Below, in pieces: positions 1 to 5,342 of a stretch of DNA of 7,144 nt. The notes beneath the pieces were generated by a model that saw nothing but the letters and a program-made list of their open reading frames with translations, was not told the origin of the DNA and did no database searches. The translations under genes and the position numbers were made by a program. How positions within the stretch are numbered: position 1 is the stretch's first letter; each line of letters starts with the position of its first letter. This DNA is from Arcobacter sp. UBA7394 (GTDB lineage: Bacteria > Campylobacterota > Campylobacteria > Campylobacterales > Arcobacteraceae), in contig DKNG01000115.1 of NCBI GenBank assembly GCA_002470185.1, positions 29,429 through 36,572 on the forward strand, read 5' to 3'.

Positions 1-381
1 TATATAGAAAAACTTATTGATTACGATAATACTGATTATAGAGTAGATATTGTTGATGGGAATTATATAGCTTGTTATGGACGAAAAGCAAAAAAAGGTG
101 ATTGGAAAACAAATATTACAAGTGGTGGTTCAATTTTTTTAAGAGAACCAGAAGATGATGTAATTAATCTTGCGCTTAAAGCAACAAAAATCACAGGATT
201 GGAAATTGCAGGAGTTGATATATTATATGATAGGGAAAAAGAGCAATATGTTGTTTTAGAAGTTAATGGTATACCAGCTTTTGCAACACAAGAGCAAGAG
301 TCATTAGGACTTAGTTTTAATGATAAAAAAATTCAACATATAGTTGAATTAATAGATCGTAAAACTTCATTAAATATATAA
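1..381 (+). CDS. RimK-type ATP-grasp ligase, C-terminal part (5' end outside window)
   Basis: The frame is open from base 1 to a TAA at 379-381 and gives the last 126 residues of a protein whose start lies upstream. The fragment reads as the C-terminal half of an ATP-grasp domain of the RimK (alpha-L-glutamate ligase-like) type. It has DYRVDIVDG (residues 12-20, usual D-x-R strand), a basic loop ending in TNITSGG (37-43), AGVDILYD (70-77) with the expected metal-binding Asp73, and VLEVNGIPAF (85-94), whose Glu87 and Asn89 match the Mg2+-binding E-x-N of the fold. Family members use ATP to join a carboxylate to an amine through an acyl-phosphate, typically adding glutamate to a protein, cofactor or peptide. 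The substrate cannot be told from this half. An internal ATG at 199 only shortens the frame and is not a likely start. A 105-base spacer with its own promoter separates it from the next gene. Confidence 0.85.
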   Translation, partial: YIEKLIDYDNTDYRVDIVDGNYIACYGRKAKKGDWKTNITSGGSIFLREPEDDVINLALKATKITGLEIAGVDILYDREKEQYVVLEVNGIPAFATQEQESLGLSFNDKKIQHIVELIDRKTSLNI

Positions 382-435
382 TTATTAAACTAGTTCTATT
401 TTTTGATATTTATCTAATATTAATGCATAAAAGAA

Positions 436-463
436 TTGCTTTATATATGCAATTAGATACAAT
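436..463 (+). promoter_or_regulatory. Candidate sigma70-type promoter of the acyltransferase gene
   Basis: TTGCTT at 436-441 and TACAAT at 458-463 are separated by 16 bases, which predicts a transcript starting near 470 with a short leader before the TTG start at 487. An inverted repeat, AATTGC-N9-GCAATT (434-439 and 449-454), covers the -35 box and the spacer and could be a repressor site. This is prediction from box similarity only; AT-rich DNA gives such matches by chance. Confidence 0.4.
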
Positions 464-477
464 AGCAAAAATTAACT

Positions 478-489
478 AGGATTAGATTG
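478..489 (+). promoter_or_regulatory. Ribosome binding site deciding a TTG start
   Basis: AGGAT at 478-482 lies 4 bases before a TTG at 487 (about 6 bases from the AGG core). No ATG or GTG occurs in frame between the last upstream in-frame stop (TAG, 463-465) and this TTG, so the acyltransferase almost certainly starts at TTG. Confidence 0.65.
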
Positions 490-1170
490 AATTTCAAACA
501 AATAAGCATAGCTATATATGCAACATACCTAACAAATAAATATGGATTAAAACTAAAAAAAGCAAAAAATGAAGAAGAAAAAATAAAATTAAGATATGAA
601 TATGCAAGAATCTTACTTTCAAAATTAAATATTACTATTGATGTTATAAATAAAGAAAAAATACCAAAAGATGGACAATACTTATTAGTATCAAATCACC
701 GAAGTATACTTGACCCACTTATTGTAGAAATAGCTCTTCAAGACTCGAATATAACTGGTTCATGGGTTGCAAAAAAAGAGCTATATAACTCTTTTTTCTT
801 TGGAGCATTTACTAGAAATGCTGGTTCAATTTTACTTGATAGAGAATCTTCTAATATGTCAAAATTTTTCAAAGATATAAAAGAAGTAGTTAAAGAAGGT
901 AAATCAGTTTATATTTTTCCAGAAGGAACAAGAAATAAAACAGATAATGTAATTGGGGAATTTAAAGAAGGCTCACGAATCATAGCTTTAAAAAATAGAC
1001 TTCCAATTCTTCCTGTATTTATAAAAAGTAATGCACATGATGTTTTAAAAGAAGCAATTATAAATAGAACAGAAAATTTAAGTATTCAAATTGAGATTGG
1101 TGATATTATTGAGTATAAAGATAAAACACCTTTAGAAGAAAACTACAAAAATAGATTTAATATAAAATAG
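487..1170 (+). CDS. PlsC-type lysophospholipid (1-acyl-glycerol-3-phosphate) acyltransferase
   Basis: A 227-residue protein carrying the signature blocks of the glycerolipid acyltransferase (PlsC/LPLAT) family. These are NHRSILDP (70-77) with the catalytic H-x4-D pair His71/Asp76, GSILLDRE (113-120) of block II, FPEGTRNKT (144-152) of block III, and RLPILPVFI (171-179) of block IV. Such enzymes move an acyl chain from acyl-ACP or acyl-CoA to lysophosphatidate or a related lysolipid at the inner face of the cytoplasmic membrane, giving phosphatidate for phospholipid synthesis. The length is normal for the family. The N-terminal 50 residues are lysine-rich and amphipathic rather than a clear membrane span. 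The start is TTG, supported by a ribosome site and the lack of an alternative. The gene follows an ATP-grasp ligase but has its own probable promoter. It could act on another lysolipid, since PlsC paralogues are common and the substrate is not visible. Confidence 0.92.
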   Translation: MNFKQISIAIYATYLTNKYGLKLKKAKNEEEKIKLRYEYARILLSKLNITIDVINKEKIPKDGQYLLVSNHRSILDPLIVEIALQDSNITGSWVAKKELYNSFFFGAFTRNAGSILLDRESSNMSKFFKDIKEVVKEGKSVYIFPEGTRNKTDNVIGEFKEGSRIIALKNRLPILPVFIKSNAHDVLKEAIINRTENLSIQIEIGDIIEYKDKTPLEENYKNRFNIK

Positions 1171-1195
1171 AAGGTAATAAAAAACTACCTTCTAT
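1167..1195. terminator. Convergent hairpin between acyltransferase and hypothetical gene
   Basis: A 10-bp perfect stem (1167-1176 with 1186-1195, core TAGAAGGTA/TACCTTCTA) with a 9-base A-rich loop overlaps the acyltransferase stop and lies just past the end of the opposing minus-strand gene. The T-tract is short on the minus side and absent on the plus side, so it is a plausible but weak bidirectional terminator. Confidence 0.55.
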
Positions 1196-1201
1196 AAGAA
1201 T

Positions 1202-1633
1202 TTACTTAACTTCTTCGTATAAATAAAAAGTATTTTTTCCAGATAGTGAATCATAATTATCTCCACCTTTTGTAGTGTAAGTATTTATAATATCTCTAGC
1301 ACTTGAAAAAGATGATGCCGTATCAATAACTTTTTTACTATCTTTATTAGTTATTAAAGATTTATCTTGTCCTTTTTTAAACTTAACAGCTCTTTGAACA
1401 TCAGTGAATGTAATTTTTATAATGTCTATATTTCTTTTTACATCAATTCTTGCTTTTTTGCTTTCATCTTCAAATCTAAGAATTCTATTTCCATTTGAAG
1501 AGATTTTCATTGTTGTAGCAGATTCGATATTATCTACTTTTTCTAATAAAATGTATTCTTTGCCATTGATAGAAATTTCGTTGTCATTTATTCTAATAAT
1601 CTCTTTGATTACAGTTTTTTTTCCTTTTGCCAA
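1202..1633 (-). CDS. Hypothetical protein, 143 residues, TTG start
   Basis: I do not recognise this family. The protein is soluble-looking, with no signal peptide or membrane span, and lysine-rich (basic MAKGKK start). The first 80 residues alternate short hydrophobic and charged stretches in a beta-strand pattern: VIKEIIRIN 8-16, KEYILLEKV 25-33, ARIDVKRNIDIIKITF 61-76. A lysine-rich segment (84-101) and a Ser/Thr/Gly-rich tail ending in FYLYEEVK follow. The start is TTG at 1633-1631, chosen because AGGAG lies 5 bases upstream on the minus strand and the next in-frame Met is at residue 42. It converges with the acyltransferase and diverges from the Rof/RNase H pair, so it appears to be a single-gene unit. 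The opposite strand has a 97-codon hydrophobic frame (1404-1697) that I treat as a shadow. No function is assigned. Confidence 0.7.
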   Translation of the reverse strand: MAKGKKTVIKEIIRINDNEISINGKEYILLEKVDNIESATTMKISSNGNRILRFEDESKKARIDVKRNIDIIKITFTDVQRAVKFKKGQDKSLITNKDSKKVIDTASSFSSARDIINTYTTKGGDNYDSLSGKNTFYLYEEVK

Positions 1634-1644
1634 GGTTTCTCCTA
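1631..1644 (-). promoter_or_regulatory. Strong ribosome binding site deciding a TTG start
   Basis: Reading the minus strand, AGGAGAAACC immediately precedes the TTG at 1633-1631. This is the best Shine-Dalgarno match in the window (AGGAG, 5-base spacer) and supports both the strand and the TTG start of the 143-residue protein. Confidence 0.7.
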
Positions 1645-1859
1645 ATAATATTTTTATTGTGATTTCGTTTTTTCATAATGAAATTAATGATAGATAATTA
1701 ATAAAATGAATATAACAGATGGAAGTTTATTCCATAAAAGTAAAAGAATTTTATCTGAATAATACTCTTATTGCAAGGATTTAATTTTCGATGAATTAAT
1801 TTATATAGTATTTTTTAGTATACTACGAAATATATTTTAAATTATAAAGAAAGATAACA
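1634..1859. other. Divergent 226-base intergenic region
   Basis: This gap contains the ribosome site of the minus-strand hypothetical gene and the probable promoter of the Rof-like gene. Near its right end is a perfect 10-base palindrome TAGTATACTA (1816-1825), preceded at 1806-1810 by a half-site TAGTA. A 21-codon frame at 1719-1784 has no ribosome site and is not called. Nothing else is supported here. Confidence 0.6.
1806..1825 (+). promoter_or_regulatory. Candidate -10 box and palindromic operator upstream of the Rof-like gene
   Basis: TATACT at 1819-1824 resembles a -10 box and would place the transcript start near 1831, giving a leader of about 29 bases. It is embedded in the perfect palindrome TAGTATACTA (1816-1825), with a further TAGTAT at 1806-1811 that can pair with the palindrome's ATACTA. 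A repressor bound here would block the promoter. No convincing -35 box is seen, which is usual for Campylobacterota. Confidence 0.35.
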
Positions 1860-2099
1860 ATGTACAATCCAATTTCATGTGATTTCTTTGATCAACTAAA
1901 TGTTGCAATGCAAAGAAAAATACCATCAACAATAATCTATTTAGAAAATGAAACTAGTGAAGATCAGTTTACTTTAGAAGGTATAGTTAAAACTATGGAA
2001 GTAGTAGATGGAAAAGAGTTTTTAGTATTAGAAACAAAAGAAAAAGTTAGACTTGATTTAGTTATCAAATTTAATGGTAGAAGACATAGAGAAGACTAA
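1860..2099 (+). CDS. Rof-like Rho-binding antiterminator family protein
   Basis: The 79-residue protein matches the small Rof fold. It opens with YNPISCDFFDQL (2-13), the family's Y-x-P-I-x-C-D-x-x-D/E-x-L signature, continues with a basic stretch and hydrophobic strand (QRKIPSTIIYL, 18-28), and ends with EFLVLETKEKVRLDLVIKF (53-71), matching the family's C-terminal strands with the conserved R-L-D. In E. coli, Rof (YaeO) binds the RNA-binding region of the Rho hexamer and inhibits Rho-dependent termination. I infer the same partner here, though many distant homologues are untested. Length is typical. The ribosome site is weak (AAAGAAAG before the ATG). The stop at 2097-2099 lies one base before the likely ATG of the RNase H gene, so the two are almost certainly co-translated. 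Confidence 0.8.
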   Translation: MYNPISCDFFDQLNVAMQRKIPSTIIYLENETSEDQFTLEGIVKTMEVVDGKEFLVLETKEKVRLDLVIKFNGRRHRED

Positions 2100-2100
2100 T

Positions 2101-2931
2101 ATGAATATTGATAATAAATTTATTGAATTAATATCTCATGATGATACTTTAAATAAAGAGCAATTTAAAATCCTTGATTTGCCCTTCCCTGCTTTAGAGA
2201 ATTGGAAAGAGTTAGCATTACAAAAAGAAGTATCAAGAAATGATGCTAATATGTTAATGATGCTAAAGGGAAAACTAGCCCTAACTGCACAAAAACAAAT
2301 TGTTAAAAACTATCTTATGGTTTTAGATTTTAATAATATTAAAACTAAAAAAACTGAAGAGCTAAAAACAACAAAAGTACAGGAAGAAGCAAGTACTTCA
2401 ACACAAATAGATGAAAACCACGAATATGTTAGAATTTACTGTGATGGTGCTTGTTCAGGAAATCCAGGAAAATCTGGAAGTGGCTTAGCTATTTATTCAA
2501 ATGAAAGAAATCCTGTTTTACTTCATGGTGCATATGAAGAAAATGGAACTAATAATACTGCTGAATTAAATGCCTTACATCAAGCCTTAACTATTGCAGA
2601 GCAAACACATAGTGAAAATATTATATCTATATTCTCTGATTCAAAATATAGTATTGATTGTATAACTACTTGGGCTTATGGTTGGAAAGCCAAAGGATGG
2701 ACTAAAAAAAGTGGTGAGATTAAAAATCTTGAGCTTATTAAATCTGCGCATAGTTTATATGAAAAAATCAAAGACAAAATTGAGATAAAACATGTAAAAG
2801 GTCATGCTGGAATTGAAGGAAATGAATTAGCTGATAGAATGGCAGTTCATACAATAAAAGCTAAAAATAAAAATTATGAGTTCTACTCATATAATCAGAT
2901 ACAAGATGTTCTATCACTAACATCTTACTAA
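2101..2931 (+). CDS. rnhA: Ribonuclease HI with ~105-residue N-terminal extension
   Basis: With the ATG at 2101 the protein is 276 residues. Residues ~108-260 form a complete RNase HI domain: YCDGACSGNPG (Asp115), NNTAELNAL (Glu155), FSDSKYS (Asp180), VKGHAGIEGNELAD (His235 and Asp245). The D-E-D-D metal-binding set and the catalytic His are therefore intact. WAYGWKAKGW (191-200) corresponds to the substrate-handling helix region of E. coli RNase HI. The enzyme cuts the RNA strand of RNA:DNA hybrids (R-loops, primer remnants). The ~80 residues before it are mostly helical and unlike the hybrid-binding domain of eukaryotic RNase H1; a Lys/Thr/Glu/Ser-rich linker (81-107) joins them. An upstream in-frame ATG at 2074 would add nine residues and overlap the Rof-like gene by 26 bases. 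I prefer 2101, one base after that gene's stop, with AGAGAAG upstream. Confidence 0.9.
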   Translation: MNIDNKFIELISHDDTLNKEQFKILDLPFPALENWKELALQKEVSRNDANMLMMLKGKLALTAQKQIVKNYLMVLDFNNIKTKKTEELKTTKVQEEASTSTQIDENHEYVRIYCDGACSGNPGKSGSGLAIYSNERNPVLLHGAYEENGTNNTAELNALHQALTIAEQTHSENIISIFSDSKYSIDCITTWAYGWKAKGWTKKSGEIKNLELIKSAHSLYEKIKDKIEIKHVKGHAGIEGNELADRMAVHTIKAKNKNYEFYSYNQIQDVLSLTSY

Positions 2932-2962
2932 AAATTAGACATAACTTCTAAGTTATGTCTAA
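2930..2962 (-). terminator. Intrinsic terminator between RNase H and AIM24 genes
   Basis: A perfect 13-bp inverted repeat (2935-2947 and 2950-2962, arms TTAGACATAACTT/AAGTTATGTCTAA) lies between the two convergent stops. On the minus strand it is followed by five Ts (2934-2930), making a good terminator for the AIM24 gene. On the plus strand there is no T-tract, so it may stop RNase H transcription less well. Confidence 0.75.
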
Positions 2963-2971
2963 ACTAAATTA

Positions 2972-3724
2972 CTAATCTACTTCTTTTGCAAGATGAGAAA
3001 TACCATCACTAGATGCATTTTGTAATACTCTATCTGCTAATTTTGAGAATGGTAAAGATTGTAAATATACTTTCCCATGACCTTCAAGTGTAGCTAAGAA
3101 AACACTCTCTCCACCAAATAACATTGACTTAAGATTTCCAGCAGCTTGAATATCATAATCAATTCCATCTTCAAAAGCCACTAAACAACCTGTATCAACA
3201 ATTAACTTCTCTCCCTTTAACTCTTTTTCAACAACTGCACCACCTGCATGAATAAAAGCATTTCCATCACCTTGAATAGATTGAAGAATAAAACCCTCTC
3301 CTCCAAATAATCCAGCTCCAATTTTTTTGGAAAAAGTTACATCTATTTTTGTACCACGAGCAGCACATAAAAAAGAATCTTTTTGACATATTAACTTCCC
3401 ACTTTTTGATAAGTCAATTGGTATAATTTTTCCAGGATATGGGGCATTAAAAGTAACTCTTTTTTTACCCTCACCTTCATTAGTAAAATGAGTCAGAAAT
3501 AAAGATTCTCCAGTTATCATTCGCTTACCCATTCCAAACATTTTAGAGAATATACCCTCATCCATATTTGAACCATCACCGGCTTTTGCTTCAAACTTGA
3601 TACCAGAATCCATCCAACACATAGCTCCTGCTTCTGCAATTACTGTTTCATTTGGGTCTAATTCAACTTCTACTGCTTGAATATCGGAACCTATAATCGT
3701 ATAATCTATTTCATGGGAATTCAT
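2972..3724 (-). CDS. AIM24 / TIGR00266 family protein
   Basis: A 250-residue protein of the TIGR00266 (DUF124/AIM24) family. Recognisable blocks are [15 protein letters not shown] (28-42), a glycine-rich segment with GESLFLTHF (72-80), [23 protein letters not shown] (140-162), [16 protein letters not shown] (178-193) and [23 protein letters not shown] (203-225). The repeated G-G-E-(G/S)-x-F-L motifs reflect the duplicated beta architecture of the family. There is no signal peptide, so the protein is probably cytosolic. The biochemical function of bacterial members is not established; the yeast mitochondrial relative Aim24 affects inner-membrane organisation, which cannot simply be carried over. 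AAAAGG sits 7 bases upstream of the ATG on the minus strand. It starts 33 bases after the stop of the receiver-kinase gene, same strand, with no terminator between, so an operon is likely. Confidence 0.9.
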   Translation of the reverse strand: MNSHEIDYTIIGSDIQAVEVELDPNETVIAEAGAMCWMDSGIKFEAKAGDGSNMDEGIFSKMFGMGKRMITGESLFLTHFTNEGEGKKRVTFNAPYPGKIIPIDLSKSGKLICQKDSFLCAARGTKIDVTFSKKIGAGLFGGEGFILQSIQGDGNAFIHAGGAVVEKELKGEKLIVDTGCLVAFEDGIDYDIQAAGNLKSMLFGGESVFLATLEGHGKVYLQSLPFSKLADRVLQNASSDGISHLAKEVD

Positions 3725-3757
3725 TATTAACCTTTTTATTTTATTTTTAAATTTTGA

Positions 3758-4936
3758 TTATTTACAAGGAATTTTAAGTTTAAAGCTAGTACCTTTATTT
3801 TCAATACTAGAACAAGATATATTTCCTTTTAGTGTTATGTTTACAATATCCTTTACAATACTCAATCCAAGCCCTGTTCCACCAGACTTTTTTCGTGTTG
3901 TATAAAAAGGTATAAAGATTTTTTCTAATTTCTCTGCTGAGATACCTTTTCCATCATCAGAATAAATAATATGAACTTTATCATCAACTATTTCAATATT
4001 TATAACAATTGTTCCCTTATCATTTTTATCATATGCATGATTAATTGAGTTCATTATAAAGTTAGTAAAGATTTGAGAGAAAGCCCCAGGAAAGGAGTTA
4101 ATAGTTAATTTATCATCACAAAGCACTTTTATTTCTAAATGAGTTTTTTTGATTACATAATTTAAACTGAAAATAAGATCATCCAAATACTCTTTTAATT
4201 TAAACTCTCTTTTTTCATCATGGGTCTGATCTACAGCAACATCTTTAAAAGAAGAAATTAATTTTGATGCTCTTTGTAAATTCATAAAAATCATTTTTAA
4301 TAAATCTTCACATGAAGATAAATAAGATTCAAATGCTTCTTGGCTCATTTCATCGTTACTATAAGATTTTTTGATTTTTTTAGTAATTTCTTGCAAATGG
4401 GAAACACTTGTAAAGCCCACGCCAATTGGTGTATTTATTTCATGAGTTACTCCAGCAACAAGTCCTCCTAAATTAGCCATTTTATCAGCTTTTACTAAAC
4501 GTGTTTGTGTTTCTGTTAGTTCATTTATAGTTTTAGTGTTTGATCTTTTAAGTTTTATATTGTCACTTGTAATTTTCAAAGTACAATAAAGTTGCATTAA
4601 ATTTAATGGTTTTAATAAAAAAGTGTTTATACCTACATTAATAGCTTTTTCTAAATATTCATTATCTGAGTAAGCGGAAGTTACAATAATTGGAGTGTTT
4701 TTATCTTCTTTACGAATAAGTGAACTCATTTCTAAACCACTCATAATATTCATTTTGATATCAGTAATTATAATGTCTGGCTTATATTTTTTATATAATT
4801 CATAACCTTCTTCACCATTAGAAGCTACAATTACTTTTTCGATATTAGATCTCAAATAATATTCTAATTCCGTTCTAATAAGATCATCATCTTCAACATA
4901 TAATAAAACTATGTCTTTTATAAATTCATTTCTCAT
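3758..4936 (-). CDS. Hybrid signalling protein: N-terminal receiver + histidine kinase
   Basis: The 392 residues hold a CheY-like receiver first (about 7-125): acidic Glu15/Asp16, phospho-acceptor Asp59 in IIITDI, Thr86 and Lys109 in LLKP. A short helical linker (125-150) leads to a dimerisation/phosphotransfer helix with His165 in AGVTHEINTP, then a HATPase_c domain: N-box FIMNSINHAYD (293-303), G1 SDDGKGIS (326-333), FIPFYTTR (341-348) and G2 GGTGLGLSIV (352-361). All key catalytic residues are present. There is no membrane span, PAS, GAF or other sensor domain, so the protein is cytosolic and probably receives its input by phosphorylation of the receiver from another kinase or by partner binding. 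The helix region after His165 is long (about 127 residues to the N-box). The start ATG has only a weak AAAGA site, and the promoter lies just upstream. The AIM24 gene follows in the same likely operon. No DNA-binding output protein is encoded nearby. Confidence 0.93.
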   Translation of the reverse strand: MRNEFIKDIVLLYVEDDDLIRTELEYYLRSNIEKVIVASNGEEGYELYKKYKPDIIITDIKMNIMSGLEMSSLIRKEDKNTPIIVTSAYSDNEYLEKAINVGINTFLLKPLNLMQLYCTLKITSDNIKLKRSNTKTINELTETQTRLVKADKMANLGGLVAGVTHEINTPIGVGFTSVSHLQEITKKIKKSYSNDEMSQEAFESYLSSCEDLLKMIFMNLQRASKLISSFKDVAVDQTHDEKREFKLKEYLDDLIFSLNYVIKKTHLEIKVLCDDKLTINSFPGAFSQIFTNFIMNSINHAYDKNDKGTIVINIEIVDDKVHIIYSDDGKGISAEKLEKIFIPFYTTRKKSGGTGLGLSIVKDIVNITLKGNISCSSIENKGTSFKLKIPCK

Positions 4937-4966
4937 GGCAAATCTTTAATAAAAATTTCTATTATC

Positions 4967-4996
4967 ATTATACTAGTTTTTCATTAGAAATAACAA
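4967..4996 (-). promoter_or_regulatory. Promoter of the receiver-kinase/AIM24 operon
   Basis: On the minus strand a perfect TATAAT (4972-4967) is preceded at 18 bases by TTGTTA (4996-4991), a fair -35 box. Transcription would begin near 4960, about 24 bases before the ATG at 4936. This is one of the better predicted promoters in the window. Confidence 0.55.
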
Positions 4997-5028
4997 TTAA
5001 CTCTCACAATTTATCTACTTTAAATGCA

Positions 5029-5048
5029 TATACTTAAATCAAAAAGGA
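5029..5048 (+). promoter_or_regulatory. Candidate -10 box and ribosome site of the His-rich lipoprotein gene
   Basis: TATACT at 5029-5034 is a likely -10 box, giving a very short leader. AAGGA at 5044-5048 lies 6 bases before the ATG at 5055, a strong ribosome site that supports the plus-strand reading of this small gene over the two minus-strand frames across the same bases. Confidence 0.5.
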
Positions 5049-5054
5049 TAAATT

Positions 5055-5288
5055 ATGAGAAAAGCAATACTAATTATTGTTGCTTCGATTGTTCTTTTTA
5101 CAGGATGTCATTCTCATCATAGTATAGGAGTTTATGTACCCATTGTAAAAACAAGACATGTAGATGCAACATATCATCATAAATATAACTACCACCATAA
5201 TTACAATAAGCATCACTATTATAAACACCATAAAAAGTATCACAAAAAATATAATAGACCTCACAGAGGATATTATAGAAGACATTAG
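5055..5288 (+). CDS. Small His/Tyr-rich putative lipoprotein
   Basis: The 77 residues begin with a short basic n-region (MRK) and a hydrophobic stretch (AILIIVASIVLF), then FTGC at 15-18. This is a lipobox-like signal peptidase II site with Cys18 as the lipidated residue; Phe at -3 is less usual than Leu. The mature ~60 residues carry 15 His and 11 Tyr plus many Lys, Arg and Asn, and almost no acidic residues. A degenerate hexapeptide repeats three times (YHHKYN 40-45, YHHNYN 46-51, KHHYYK 52-57), mirrored by an 18-base repeat in the DNA, and an HHKKYHKKY tail follows. Paired histidines suggest binding of nickel, copper, zinc or haem at the envelope, or cationic binding to lipopolysaccharide or peptidoglycan; this is inference only. 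Length is similar to the H. pylori His-rich protein Hpn, but that protein is cytosolic and differs in sequence. It diverges from the kinase operon and is followed by the MOSC gene after 54 bases. Confidence 0.75.
   Translation: MRKAILIIVASIVLFTGCHSHHSIGVYVPIVKTRHVDATYHHKYNYHHNYNKHHYYKHHKKYHKKYNRPHRGYYRRH
5172..5225 (+). repeat. Three degenerate 18-base tandem repeats inside the His-rich gene
   Basis: Units at 5172-5189, 5190-5207 and 5208-5225 encode YHHKYN, YHHNYN and KHHYYK. Synonymous His and Tyr codons are mixed (CAT/CAC, TAT/TAC), so the repeat is conserved better at protein level than at DNA level. Confidence 0.6.
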
Positions 5289-5294
5289 TAGTTA

Positions 5295-5318
5295 TAAGTA
5301 TAAATTTGGTTATACTTA
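5295..5318. other. Hairpin between His-rich gene and MOSC gene
   Basis: A 9-bp stem (TAAGTATAA at 5295-5303 with TTATACTTA at 5310-5318) has a 6-base loop. It is followed on the plus strand by an A-tract, not Ts, so it does not look like an intrinsic terminator. It may protect or separate two messages, or be an operator. The 5' arm contains TATAAA (5299-5304), which could also serve as a -10 box for the MOSC gene. Confidence 0.4.
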
Positions 5319-5342
5319 AAAAAACAAAAAAAAGGATATTCA

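Noticed and set aside
1404..1697. 97-codon hydrophobic plus-strand frame
   Set aside because: It is antisense to the lysine-rich minus-strand gene, whose Lys/Ile codons read back as Phe/Leu/Ile, and it has no ribosome site. The minus frame has a strong AGGAG site.
1719..1784. 21-codon plus-strand frame in the divergent spacer
   Set aside because: No ribosome site and no recognisable features; a frame this short is expected by chance.
2074..2100. Upstream ATG at 2074 as the RNase H start
   Set aside because: It would overlap the Rof-like gene by 26 bases and has no clear ribosome site, whereas the ATG at 2101 follows the stop by one base with AGAGAAG upstream.
5172..5240. CAT/CAC-rich tract as a CRISPR or DNA repeat array
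   Set aside because: The units are contiguous, diverge at synonymous positions and encode a hexapeptide repeat; there are no spacers.
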